Assembly (NCBI GenBank): GCA_013398175.1
Contig: VZRZ01001080.1
Span: forward strand, 610,703 to 674,702
DNA: 64,000 nt
Direction: 5' to 3'
Source: Climacteris rufus
Lineage: Eukaryota > Chordata > Aves > Passeriformes > Climacteridae
Each line of letters opens with the position of its first letter. Position 1 is the first letter of the stretch. Under the pieces are notes generated by a model, which had not been told where the DNA came from, did not search any database, and saw nothing but the letters and a program-made list of their open reading frames with translations. Positions 26,601-39,300 of this stretch are shown one piece after another. The translations under genes and the position numbers were made by a program.

Positions 26601-29600
26601 TTAAATTGTTTACTTAGTTCTTTGCTGCTCTGCTGGCACTTAAAGAGGCCAGAGTTTCCTCCCCATTCAAAAGTAATACCACTTATTCTTGTGAGTAGCT
26701 CAATAATTTGCATTTGAGTTAATTGCTAGTAAATCTTTGTTATTCAGTACATGGAATTATTTATTTTGGGGCAGATTTGCACTTATGTTGTGTGTTACCT
26801 ACTGTGACAACTTGAAAGAATAACTGCAAATTTGTCTGGCCCTAAAAAAATGATTCCAAAGTTCTGCTAGTGAATAGACTTACTAGTGACAATCTTCAAT
26901 GCAAAAAAAATTCCATTCTTTAAACAAGTAGGGTTTTCAAAGCATTATAGGAAACAGTAGTTTGGCAAAAGATTATGTTTGCTAAAATTATGCTAACATA
27001 ACAACTTAGTTTTGGGTATCTTGTATTTTATATATTATCAAAGAAAACACAAGGGAGAGATTGTTGAGTTTTTTCATTCCTGAAATAAAATAATTAATCA
27101 ACGACTTAGTTTTAATATCTGAAGTGATAATCAAATGAAAAAATACCATAAATAAGAAGTCCAACTAGTTCTGGCCCAAGGATTCTGTCTTTCATACCTC
27201 ATGCTTGATATTACCTTAGAGACACTCCTCAGCCTGCCCACGCTGCAATCCATCTGTACTCCATTCTGTCACTTCAGTAATTATCACTTCATACAAATAT
27301 AATAATGCAGGAGAAGAGGCTTTTTCTCCAAGGAATTTTTATAAGGACACCACAAGTCACATATGAAAATTATGAGGTTTTTTAGAAACTAAGCAGGATG
27401 CATGGGTGAATGCCACCTCAGTGTAATGTGCTCAGCTGTGTCTTTTGTCTGTATCACATGGTAAAGAAATGCAGTCAACTGTTTCTCCTTTCTTCCTCTA
27501 GTTTATCAGTGTCTACATAAGAAAATGAGACTGTATTCATACAGAAAATGGCAATTTTCCATACAAATTCCCCCAGCATGGAAATATACAGAAATGTTAA
27601 GGAGTGAACACCTCATTTTCTCCCTTTGGTTTTCTAAAAATATATGCTATAGGGATGTTATAAGCAGGGTTGTAACTAGAGTTCATAAAACCATGGTTTT
27701 ATCTGTTAGATGGTATCTGGGAGATCACAGCCCTCTCAGTGAAAAGGCAGCATCCATTCATCCTTAGAGAAGCAAATATTGTGTCAATGATCTGAGCTGA
27801 AAAGCAAAAATAGCTCCAATGAAGCTTCTTTATGTGAGTACTTACCCATTTCTCCCTTCATTTTCATGGTAGTTCCCCATCTCTCTAACATGAACGGCTT
27901 ATTGTTATCTCACCCTATACACTTTTGATGTCTGCCTTTGTGTCTCAGAGTTTTATGGTTTTCTAAGATACTAGGAATGCTGCAGAGTGGGGTGAACATA
28001 GCAGGGTATCTGCACAGCAAGAAGCAGCCTAAATAAGGCTGTGTTGTCTTACTGTTCCCTTGGACTCACACAACCCATGGCAGAAGGCACCACTGCTCTG
28101 CACAAACAGCAGCTATTAGTAAAGGTAAATGTCAGGGAGATGTTTCTACCTCTGAAAGAAGCTATGCCATGACTCTGTTCGTGTGCACAGAGCTGCCCAA
28201 AAGGCAAGGCAGTTGGTGTGGTCCCTTGTTCAGTCTTGCCAAGAGATGGCTCCAGGTCGAGCCAAAGAGAACTCCAGGTCATGCTGAGTGTGTATCAGCC
28301 CTGAAGACTCATCAGTAGCTCTTGGGCCAGTATCTTTGCCCTGTTTAACTTGCTTTTAAGGACATGGTAATTTGTCCTGTTATGAGTAAACATATCTAAA
28401 TAGTCTCTTACAGAGCAGTAATAATCTGAGTAAGTGAGCATTCTTCAATCTTGCTTTTTTGGGGTCTTTTCATCTGCCTCGAACTGGGCTATGAAAGTTA
28501 TGCATATGAAATTCCATCAAAATATATAAGGCCTAGGAGTTCAGTATGCTCACATCTTACAATAAATTCAGGGAAATCATCCAACCAGCATTCTTGTTTT
28601 TTTCTGAAGAATAACACCTCTGGTGCAAGGCTCTAATATTCTATATCTGAGGAATAGATATCTTTATCTGGGTAGGTGTAGGGTTATAGCTAATACCTCC
28701 TTACAAGATATTTGTACTTACAAAAATGAAACCAAACTTTCCTGTAAAAATTCAGGTTCTATTCCAGATGGTGACAGGTTTGCAACACCAGGGAACTGCA
28801 AAATAATCTCCTTATGCTGCCTGGGTAATATAGCTATTACCCTGATTTGACGTGTGTCAAAATATCCCTATAGTCTCTGTCATGCTGCTTAATACACCTC
28901 AGATGACAAACTGCCTTAGGTCTTCCATGAGTGAAGAATATTAAGTGAGCATCATGTCAGCTCCTAGTTCTATAAAGGTTAAAATATGACCTTTTTTTTA
29001 TAAACTTGTGATGTATCATCACAGTTAAAATTTACTGCCGCTTAAACTCGTTTAATAATAATGGTAACAACTATAACTTGCATGTACATAAGGTTTTAAG
29101 AATATAAAACTTTTCAGAATGCTTTACAATCAATATTTTCAGGAGCCACGTTTCCCCAAGATCAGAATTTGACCATTCACTAGGGTTTAGCTTTCCAATT
29201 GCAATATCAGCACCAAACTCGTTATTTTAGGAAGGGAAAAGAACAATATTAACTGCAAATAAGTTAAATCATTTTTAAATATAAGAACAGGTCAAATACA
29301 GGAATTTTCAAAACACATCAAGTTTGAAGTCAAAACCTTAAAATCTGACATCACTGCAGGTTTTGAATCCACAACATAAAGGAAGTCACAACATATCTGA
29401 CAGGTCTCAGCATTCCCCCAAAAGATCTGCCTTCTGTAGCAAGAGACATTTTCCTGCAAATAAAATGAAGAAGATTTTTTTTTCTCATAAACTTTTTGTG
29501 AAACTTGATTTTAGGATTGTTGAAAATAAGAATAAACAGCACTTCTATCAGCATCTTCTCCTATATACACAAAGTTATCTTTAGATATCTCCTCATTGTA

Positions 29601-31396
29601 AGCTTCAAAAGTGATTTATCTTTCCAGAACTTATTGAATATGATAGATTGGGACCATGGTTTTATGGTCTAACAGCTGGACTCTCTACATGAAACAATTA
29701 CTGCCAGTGAGGAAAGATGTGAGCAATTGGGTACAAGCCTAATGAAGACAGAAGGGAACGTTTTCAACCCAAAGGTAATAATAGAGGGCTATGATTTAAT
29801 TATTTCTAAATGGAGTAAAGCTAATAAATCTTCTAAATCTAAACTAGACTTGATTAAAAATGAACTACTGAGAAAAAAAAATAAATTTCAGGTTTTGATT
29901 CAAAGTTTGTCCTGAGAGAAAACACTTCGTATTAAAATGAATGCCAAAAGTATTTAGAATTCTTTTTCATTATCCTTCAAATTAATGCTATTTTTTCCTG
30001 TTAAGAAGTGAACTTCTGTGTTCTCTTCTGCTACAAAGAGCAAAATCTATTTTGAAATTCTATCCTATCATTTACCTCAGTAAAAAAAATATGGTCAAAA
30101 TAATGAAAGCCTCAGAGAATCTCAATATAGTATTTAATCATTCTGTGAGAATTTTTCATGCACAGCCTCATGACCTCTCAGTCTTGTGAATGGATTTGTA
30201 CGGCTAATCCCATACAAAATTATCTCTTTTTTGATACTAGAAGGGAAAAAAAAAACAAACCAAACCAAACCCAGGAATTTAAACAATAAAGTGCAGGGCC
30301 ATATTCCCAATTCAGGTTGCTTCTTTAAGAAGATATATTGCATGAGCTACTCAAGATAATATTCCAATTAAAATAATTCAAGATAATGATAACAACAACA
30401 ACAACAAGAATTCTGTCCTTCACATCTTTCATACTTAAAAATTTATTTATTTATAGCATCAGAAAGGTTCCTGTATTGACAGCAGACTAGAAAAGTTTGA
30501 GGAGAAAACCAAAGCTATTTGCAAGGGTTGTCCTACCTACTTTCTTTGATGAACAAAACTGATTTGCAGCAAATTTTTTAATGCAAAAATCAGTTTGTCT
30601 TGTGAGATGAAAGTTACAGAAATTGTTGTATGTTATTAGTGATTGGTGATAAAAAGGAAAAAGTTAGAAACCCCTCAAAAATTTGAAAGATAGTTTTATA
30701 ATAATTAACCTTCTAAGTATTGATATTAAAATTAAAATGACATTTGGATTTGCAATTGACATACAAAACACCTTTGGCTTCTTGAATGAGCAGTGGGTCT
30801 TAGAAGCCAGAAAATATTTTGTGGCTCTTCAGAGATGAGACCACAGCACCAGCAAAATGTACGTTCTAGACTCTGTAACACTGATCCATGCAGCAATGCA
30901 TTTTTCTACAAAAACCAGCTCTGTTCTATGGCAGGTCAAAGTATCAATTAGTCTGAGCATATTTTACTAAAAGAAAGATTTAACTGAAGTAAAATAAGAA
31001 CGAGAACTTTAAAAATTACTATACATTTTTTCACAGATGTAATAAAAAAGAAGCAAGAGAAGGAAAGAAAAAAAAAAGCTTCATCTTTGGGGGCTTTTTG
31101 TTGTTCTCCGCAAAAGTAGGAGTCCTAAATTCAGTTCCCTCTTCTGTGTACTTAAATTTCAGTCTGGATCCCCTCCCTTCCAGGAGCCACTCTGAGTCTT
31201 TTATATTGAATTCTTCTATCCATTAATAGTCTTTTTAACTATCTATTTTCAAACCACTAAAAGCCTTTCTCTTTATCTGAATGATGAAATGAAATAAACC
31301 CCGAGCAGGCCAAGCCTTTGGATCACACCAATGGGAAACCACTCCCGTTTTGGCCCTTCACTAGAAAGATTTACAAACTGGCAAGAGGCCAGTAGA
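23671..31396. other. Long AT-rich stretch without recognised genes
   Basis: Nearly 8 kb holds no recognisable gene, RNA or transposon. Simple-sequence patches are minor: an AT-rich TATATA-type patch near 24,615-24,645, and (AAC)n at 30,391-30,407. An A-rich AAACC tract lies near 30,247-30,270. Some parts, for example about 26,250-26,460, have the balanced, non-repetitive texture common in conserved noncoding DNA. Open frames up to 103 codons show no domain. Confidence 0.55.
30391..30407. repeat. (AAC)n microsatellite
   Basis: A short trinucleotide repeat of AAC with about five and a half copies in AT-rich DNA. No gene adjoins it. Confidence 0.9.
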
Positions 31397-31690
31397 GGAT
31401 GGCTGGGGGACTAAGGCATCGGTTGCAAGAGGAGAGGCTGGGCATGCTGGGGTTTTCCTTCAAAAGAGAACATTAAGAGCAGATCTGTCTCCAGTGTTTC
31501 ATTACCTAGTGGTGAGTGATATAGCAGATGAAGCCAGACTCTTCCCAGAAGTGCAGGGTGGAAGGACAAAGTGCTGGTCAAAAGCTGCAGCAAGAGACAT
31601 TGCAGCTGGGTGCAAGGAAGGAATCCACTGCGAAAGTGACAGTCCTGGAACAAGTTGCCCAGAGAGACTGTGGTGCATCTATCCCTGAAA
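31397..31690 (+). mobile_element. Old CR1 LINE fragment
   Basis: The stretch follows the CR1 3' region on the plus strand but is strongly diverged. Recognisable parts are GGAGAGGCTGGGCATGCTGG near the start, the ACTCTTCCCAGAAG and GGAAGGACAAA blocks in the middle, and CTGGAACAAGTTGCCCAGAG near 31,647 with CATCTATCCCTGAA at its end. The terminal repeats are missing. Open frames here (up to 82 codons) belong to this decayed element. It appears older than the CR1 copies at 42.0 and 45.5 kb, judged only by eye. Confidence 0.72.
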
Positions 31691-31860
31691 TCTCTCAGAA
31701 GGTGGTTTATGTAACTAGCTCAGTAGCACAGCCTCTTAAATTTTTGTCTCTGATCCAAAGGGATGAGGACTTCTGAGACAGAAAAAAATCAGTTTGTGGA
31801 AGGAATGGAAGACCTTTGCACCTGTCACTTTTTCCTGTTGCATGTACCTCTGTTCAGTAG

Positions 31861-31920
31861 GTCTTATTTATTATGGTCTTATTTATTATGGTCTTATTTA
31901 TTTATTCATGGTCTTATTTA
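31861..31920. repeat. Short tandem repeat, unit about 15 bases
   Basis: The unit GTCTTATTTATTATG occurs twice exactly, followed by a variant lengthened with an extra TTTA-type insert and then by a partial copy. It is a small minisatellite-like array in AT-rich DNA. Confidence 0.9.
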
Positions 31921-34900
31921 GTTCAGTACAAACAACAGACATTCACAGAGCCAGTAAAACTTATCATCTTCCTGCCACAAAACTCAGAGGACTGTATAGT
32001 ACAGTAATTAGTGTTACTTATACCTTTTAAAAGATGCTTAAAAGAAGAAACTGTGAATAATTTATTAACATACACACTGCACAGAACCCCTGTTCAGCTG
32101 CTAGTAGTTTCTGGCTCTTTCTGGACATGTGGTAACTAATCAGCAGTCAAGAAAAGCAGGGATGAAATGTTTAGTAACATTTTGTATGTGTCTGGTATGG
32201 TAGTTTATTTGTCAGATTGCTGATAGTAATCCTGGAGACACAGTTTACTCAGCAATTAATTATATATCACATCTTTACAAATAAATGTTTTAGACTCTGA
32301 TTTTTTTTTCCTCTGTGAAAGATACTAGACAATTTCTGTGTATCTTCATGTGCTGACCCACCTTTACGGACAGAGCTGGTGTAGCAGCTGGTGCAGCAGT
32401 GTGACTTTGATTCATCCTGTAAAAATATGATTTTTCTTTTCTGAGATACATAAATTAAACAAACAGAAGTAGGTCAGCTAGTAAAATGGGAAATTTCAAG
32501 TATTTTTCATTGAGATAGCCCAGTCATGTCTCAAACAACTAGATTAAGACTATATGAGAAAGTGTCCTTAATGCTGAGAAGCTATAGAATCTTCTTCTTC
32601 AGACTGAAGCAAAATAAAGGATGCTATGCTAAATTTTAAGATTAAATCTCTGAAAATACTCAGAAATTTACAGTTATGGGGGTCACATAGAAAATATCAT
32701 AAAGGACTGGATGACACAACATCCATTCTCTATCACTATCATTACAGAATCCAGTATAGTAAGAAAAAACATTTATGAAACATTAACCTAACCTACTGTT
32801 TTCCATTTTCAGGTGTCTAAATAAAACAAGAGCAGAACACTCTTTCCTGGATCACTGAAGAACTGAACATCAAGATCATCACTCTGAAGAACTTCATTTT
32901 AATTTCAGAGAGACTCCATTCACTGAATTTGGTAGAAAATATTTACATTGACATAGAATAAGCAAATAAAATAGTGTAAATTAGCTGAGGACTAATTCAC
33001 TGATTCAGAAAATGGCAACAAAGTTTCTATGAAATTATTAATTTCTCTTAGAAAAAGGGAAATATTTCTGAAATTCTTGTAAAATATATTTTGTATTATT
33101 AGATTTCAGAAGAATAAAACTTATAATTGAGTTTTTCTGATGTTAAAAAAATATTATCCTTTCAATAATATTTGTTACCACAAAATTTGCCAAAACAGTG
33201 AAAGGCAAAAAAACCTCATTCCCTCTGGCAAAAAAACCAAACCAAAACAAAACAACCTGAAGAAAACTTATGCTTTTCATAATAACTTCCCATCTCCCCA
33301 ACCTCTGGTTTAAAAAAAAAAAAATTGGAAAAAAACCAATTTGCTCTAATTTTTGGTTTGACTCTAATTGTGGCAAAGTAAGGTTATCTACTGAAAAAAA
33401 TAATTTAAAAGATGCCAAAGCTGATATCACTTTCACTTACATTCTTCATACTGAAATGTTACATTTTGATGGTCTCTTCTCTGAGCTTTACCTGACCATC
33501 TCGGCTCAGTAACACAGCCATATCACCTAATTTGGATATGTGTTTCAGTTCTGTCCAGTATGGCTTTTCTTGACCAGTACTGCAATATAATAGGATAAAT
33601 AGGATCTCACAGAACCCATTTTTAAATTTTGTGACAGAAACAATAGGTGTTACAACTCAGCTAGTTTCTCTGATGTTATCATTATGTAAAAAACCCCAAA
33701 CATCCTAACAAACCATAATTTTATTAAAATTAAACTGTGAATCTATAATAATCTTATATTTGTCTAATACTAAGTATTTAAGTACTTATTTAAAAGACAT
33801 ATAGAAAATTGGAAACCAAAAGAAAAGAGCTAACAATAAATACTGAGCTGATAAAAATATAAAGTTTACCAAAATTTGCCCCATTCATGTGATATATGAT
33901 TATGTGATGCAGATTGTTCAGGTTTGTTTTTTAAAAAAAAATTCAAAACAGGTAACAATGAAGTGTTCATATTTTATTTAGATGTAATACCTCTGATAAT
34001 TATACTTTTTTATTAATATATCTGATAAAATCAGGACATACCCACCATATTTGGTACCATATCAAGTTAACACTTCCAGTTAGTTCTTTCTGTTCATTTG
34101 TAACATACATTATTTTATATAAGTTAAAAGGTTTATGTAGTTAGTCACTGCCCAGAAGGTATTTTGTGGGGCTATGCTATACTGCATTGCTCTGCAAAGT
34201 GTAGAACTGGTAGGCAATATTTCATTGGGTATTTTTTCTGGCAGAAAACTGTGTTTGCAAGATCTCTGTACTTTGTAGTATTCTTGTAAGGCCGCAGAAG
34301 TAGGACTTGTCAGTTTTGTTGTCTGGGCTTTCCTTGGCCTAAGTTTTCTTTCACTTTGTTTATCAGTTGGAGCAGTTTTGTAATGAAATTTGTTATTGCC
34401 AAATTTGTTTTATTTTTGCACAGTTTTTTATAACTAATTTTAAATTTAGTACCAGTAAGATGTAGGAGGGGTTTTTTTTGTGTAGATTATATCAGTGTCA
34501 TGATGCGGAGTAGAGGATAGGGATGGGATGAGAGGATGATTTTGGAAACTGGAATACAGGTACAAGGTACCATGTGGGGTAGGGGTGGCATGTACCCTAA
34601 TTAGGCACAAGAGGATTCTGCATCCCTAAGCCAGTGAACAGCTCATCTGTGGTCAGCTGCACAACTGTCAGCTTAGGGGGATGAGCAAAACCAACTATAA
34701 GGGTAAGAGACAGCAAAGAGCAGGTATCCAGGATAACTCACAATCTGGGTAAATTGAGATTTAATGTATCATTGTAGATCAGTGTAGAAAACACAAGGTA
34801 TAGAAAAGTACACGAAAGTCTGCAGGTGGACCCTACAGTGTGGAGGAGGAAGCCATCAGTATCGAAGTCATTCTCCTACTGGTAAAATACTGAGAATGCT

Positions 34901-35052
34901 GTAATGCCTCCAGCCACCCTGGTCTGAAACCAACAACCATGGGATGTAAGGTGGTATAGAGCAAGATTCATATGATAGGAAGCCTAAGTGTAACAATTTA
35001 AATTATATTCTTGTTATTAAGTCTTTTCCTTTAGGAGAAGTCCCTTATTAAT
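31921..35052. other. AT-rich DNA without recognised genes
   Basis: No gene or clear element is recognised. A-rich tracts occur near 33,233-33,260 and 33,310-33,335. A slightly GC-richer block at about 34,490-34,960 has no recognisable identity. The segment ends at a long pentanucleotide array. Confidence 0.55.
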
Positions 35053-35156
35053 CTTTCCTTTCCTTTCCTTTCCTTTCCTTTCCTTTCCTTTCCTTTCCTT
35101 TCCTTTCCTTTCCTTTCCTTTCCTTTCCTTTCCTTTCCTTTCCTTTCCTTTCCTTT
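35053..35156. repeat. (CTTTC)n pentanucleotide array, about 20 copies
   Basis: About 100 bases are made of the unit CTTTC/TTTCC with no interruptions, an all-pyrimidine plus strand. Such mirror-symmetric polypurine-polypyrimidine tracts can adopt triplex structures. It ends about 100 bases before a candidate exon at 35,260, so it would lie in the intron just upstream if that exon is real. Confidence 0.97.
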
Positions 35157-35259
35157 TGACTAACAATATTTCTTTGCTTTGACTGTGAAGTTTTCATCTG
35201 CACTTAGCAATAAATTCCAGGCTTTGCATATAATGTGGTTTTCCTTTTCTCTTTAGCAG

Positions 35260-35354
35260 GATTTTGAATACATTAAAGGACAAACGAACTTTGTAGTCTC
35301 AGGACTGAATGGATCCAGTTACAAACACAGCGAAACCCCTTTGCTGTTCCACAG
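35260..35354 (+). CDS. Candidate internal exon, product unrecognised
   Basis: A pyrimidine-rich tract ending CTTTAGCAG precedes the segment, giving two possible acceptors three bases apart (exon start 35,257 or 35,260). It ends CACAG followed by the near-consensus donor GTAAGA at 35,355. From 35,260 the first frame is open for all 31 codons plus two bases, starting DFEYIKGQTNF and ending TPLLFHR; the other two plus frames hit stops. I do not recognise the peptide. The exon is 95 bases, so it would shift phase to the next exon. It could equally be a noncoding RNA exon or a chance pseudo-exon: one open frame of this length arises by chance often, so the support comes mainly from the two splice sites together. 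Confidence 0.28.
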
Positions 35355-35356
35355 GT

Positions 35357-36199
35357 AAGATTTGAAAATGAGTTTTCTAGCAAAACAAAAGTTTCCTGAC
35401 ATAATTTGAGAAAAAGTCTGTAACCAAACATTTAGCAAATTTAAAACTTGATCAATGGAAAAAAAAAAAGTGATGCCCATATTGCCCCCAAAGCCTCCCC
35501 AAACAAACCTAAGACAAGTAAAAACTGTCTGGTCAGAGCTCATTAATTCTGTATTTTGGGGGAGAAGTGACAGCAGCAATATATGTCTAGTTATATTTAT
35601 CCTTATGTAATTGAAATAGTAAATAATGTTCTTACATTTGAAATAACTCACTGTGACAAAGATGTAGGCCATGATTCTCCTCACATACTTGCATGTGTCA
35701 ATCAGATGTCGGGCTATTTAAAGAAATGAAGTTACACCCATGCAAACTCACTGTAATTGCAAGGAGGTAGCATTTCCAGGGTTATGATGGTAGAAGGATG
35801 TTATGTGAAAATGACACAATTAATTTTCTCCTCTTCTCCCTGGTGCATCTTAGGGAAAGGTGGTGACAGCTCAGAGGTGGGAAAAGATGTGACGAGGGAT
35901 AAGGGAGGGAGGAGGAATGGCCGAATGTCCGTCAGCTGGCAGTTCTGCTGTCAGCCACCAACGTTTGTGCTATAAATGGGCAAAGTCAGGGGAGCAGGAT
36001 TTGAAGGCCATGTCAGGAAGAAAATGGTAAAGCACATTGTTAAGTAACCCAATTAAGAGGGGAGAAGTTGTTTCAGGATTTTTGTGACAGACATCTGGCA
36101 GCTAGGAAGGGTCTTGGCCAAAAGAGACAGCTGGCTGAATCCAAACACTTGTCTAAATAGACAGCAGGGGTATCCAGACAAACACACAGGCTGTTCTAA
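35357..36199. other. Unannotated DNA
   Basis: Past the candidate donor there is no second plausible exon. A 121-codon minus-strand frame overlaps 35,319-35,684 but is AT-driven, begins in no recognisable context and shows no domain. From about 35,850 the sequence is richer in G on the plus strand, without a recognised element, up to the CR1 fragment. Confidence 0.5.
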
Positions 36200-36373
36200 A
36201 GTATTTCATTTTTATGTTTGAAAGTGTGCAAGGAAGTGTTCAAGGCCAGGTTGAATGGGACTCTGAGCAACCAGATCTAATGCATGGTCTCCCTACCTAT
36301 GGCAGGGCGAGTTGGAACTACATGATCTTTAAGGTAGGTCAGTTCCAACTCAAAGCATTCTATAATTCTACAA
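36200..36373 (+). mobile_element. CR1 LINE 3' end fragment
   Basis: The plus strand carries the last part of CR1: CAAGGCCAGGTTGAATGGG, CTCTGAGCAACC, then TTGGAACTACATGATCTTTA, GGTCAGTTCCAACTC and a terminal repeat-like end ATTCTATAATTCTAC. The copy is truncated at its 5' side, as usual for CR1, and has point changes. The left edge is approximate. Confidence 0.88.
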
Positions 36374-39300
36374 AAATAATTCAGCCCAATTTCCTGGAGA
36401 CAGCTCCTTCCAGCTTGTCCCAGTGTGGCCCAGCAACTGCAGCAACTGCAGCCAGGCCAGAGCATGGGCTGTGAGAAACAGCTCCATCTGTGCATAGAAG
36501 TTTATATTTTAAACACAGAAATTCATCATTTTGGAAAACACAAGGCTAGATCCACATTCCAGCTGAAGCTACTGTATTTTGGTGAGGGTGCAGTGATGGT
36601 CTGTGCTATCCAGAGGAACAGCTTTGTGATGAGGAAGCTGAAGGGCAATAAAGCATCAGTAAAATAGTCAGAAGGGTTGGGATTCCCCCCTGAGGTGCCA
36701 CAGAGATAAAGAGTGGGCTCAGTCCTCTAATCAGTTTTCATGCCAGTGTTTGCCTGCAGAATTTAATAAATTTAAGAGTAGGAAAACTAGGGTAGGCTAA
36801 AGTAAATTAATAAAATCATGTTCCAATCATAGACATGGCCTAAGCAGTTGATCTAGTCAAGTATTTTGAGTACAACTTCTTGTCTTGAACAATCATATTA
36901 GGAAAAACAAAGCAGGGGGATGATTCTGTAATGTATCATTAATTAATCTATGATCACCTGTAAGATAGATGAGACTAAGTTTGCAATAGCTTATTTTTGA
37001 ACTTTGAATAATTCTGATAAAGGAAATCAAAGTACAGATAATACAGTAATTTCTAAAATGTTTTGAAAATATATTTTTTTTATTCTTTTAAGAAAGCTTT
37101 TTTTTCCAGAAACCAAAAGGAACTTTGACCTTTTTTATCTTTTCCCATTTCCTGAGGAGTCAAAAAATAAAAAAGCATTGATATAAGGTGTTTCAGTCAT
37201 TTCAGACAAAGAGAAGGATAAACAGAAACTGAAAGGGGGAATTGCTTCTATCAAAATGAGACAAGCATCTTTGCACAAAAAATACTAATTTAGTCAAATG
37301 ATTGCATGAATCAAAATTAATATTCCTTCGGAAACCTGTTTTTATTGAAAGCCGCTTTGAAGGAATATTTTTTAATTTGTTTAATGAACAGTGAATTACA
37401 TGATTTATCCTCACTATCAGGCCATACCAATTATTGTTTTGTCATATAGTTTATGTCTGATAGTTTTGATTACAAACTTAACACTGACAGAACCTGACCC
37501 ATTATCTTCTGAGTAGTTCAACAACTGAGCCTAATTTTGATGAATTAGTACCTCAGAGATCCTCTTTCATACTTCATTTTGCTCCTCCAGCTTTTACAAA
37601 AGTACTTTTTCCAGCTTGCTTAATTTGCTTAAAATACAAAACATTACAGGGAGCTACACAGCAAAAAATGCTACATGGGCAAAATGCTGCAAAATTACAT
37701 CATGAATGTTTATGGTAGTCGGATTCCTATAGGAATAAGGTGCACAAAGATTGAGAACCAGTATACTTTATTTGCTCTCCAACAAGCGAAAAAGAAAGCA
37801 AGCTCCTACTTATTGCAGTAGAAGCAGGTTTATTGTAGGCAGGTTTATTTATATTATCTTTTTGTTTCCTTTTACTGCTGAAATGGCTGTACATTGTCCC
37901 TGACTGACTAGAAGAGAATCTGTAAGAGTTTCAAGGAAACTGGATAGAAAAATTTTGTTTCTTACAAAATAGGTATTTTTGGGCTAAAAACATATTCCCT
38001 AACTTGAATAAGTAGTGTACTCTTTTAAAACAACAACCGATCTGAAATCCTTTACTGTTGCAAGCGAAGATTACACATACGGGTATTACACAGCTGTGAC
38101 ACAGGCAATATATTTCCAGGGAAGTATAGGTGCTATTTTTTCACAGGTGAAATTTCAGGGATGGATCTAAATTTATTCATTTATGCAAATTCAGATTTTT
38201 AAATCCAAAGCTGGCATCTTAAAGAAGCCTGAATAAGATCTAGAAACCAGTGTATGAAATCTGGTCTGGTAAGTGCACATTCTGTTTTACATTCATGTTG
38301 GGTTAGCAGAACTTGATCCCTCATACAGTGCCAGAGTGACAGAGACTCTTTGGCAATAAAGAGAAAATATTCTTCTATTTTAAAAAGCTGTCTGATGATC
38401 ATATACGAATGCAAGAAGCTATGAAGAAAATCTCATGCAATCTATGTGTGTTCTATTTCCAAATTATGTTTTATGGTTGCAGTTTACTACTTCAAAATAA
38501 GGAAGATTTAGATTTACATATCCAACATTCAGTATACTTAAATAGAAACATACATTTCTATAGATTTATTGATCCACTAGTTCAGTAATAGGTTGATGGG
38601 TTCCTATTCACTGTACCATTACTGAAAAGTTTTCCAAAAATCAGACATGCTTACCTTGTGCTACATAAGAGAAAATTTTAAATTGAGAGGAAGAGAGAAT
38701 TTTTAGCAACCATAAGATTAGGAGTGAAGTAAGTTGTCTCTCTGCCTTTGTAAGTGCAGCCATATCTGGCACATTGTTTCCCTGCAGAAATGAGGGTAGT
38801 CAAGAACACACTGAGCCCTGAGCTTCCTGGATTACTGATTTCCTTCCCAGCCAGGAATGTCATTGCTTTTAAGCATAGACATCTTAAAGGCTTTAAGCCC
38901 TGACCTGCTTGCCCTTCTCTTCTCTGAGTGGTAGCATGAGAAAAAGTTTTCTTCCACCTCCAGACTGTCATTCACTGTAAGTGATCCACATGCCTAACAT
39001 GCACTGGGATTTAATCCAGAGAGATGATAGTGGGTAAAGAGTAAGGTATCAGGGCAATTTATTTGCAAGTTGATGTATTTAAATCATGCATCTACAAGTC
39101 AATGTTCATGAGCTCATGGATGGACTGCCATGGCCAGTTCCAGTGAACACTATATAATGGATGCTGAAAAATGAAGAGATACAGTATGAGCCAAAATCTG
39201 AGAAAATTTTATTTCCTGTGACTTCTCCGTTGTATAAAAAAAGGAGTAATAAATTCCATAAAACTGTATTTACAACTGAATTTTTTCCAATACTGATGGT

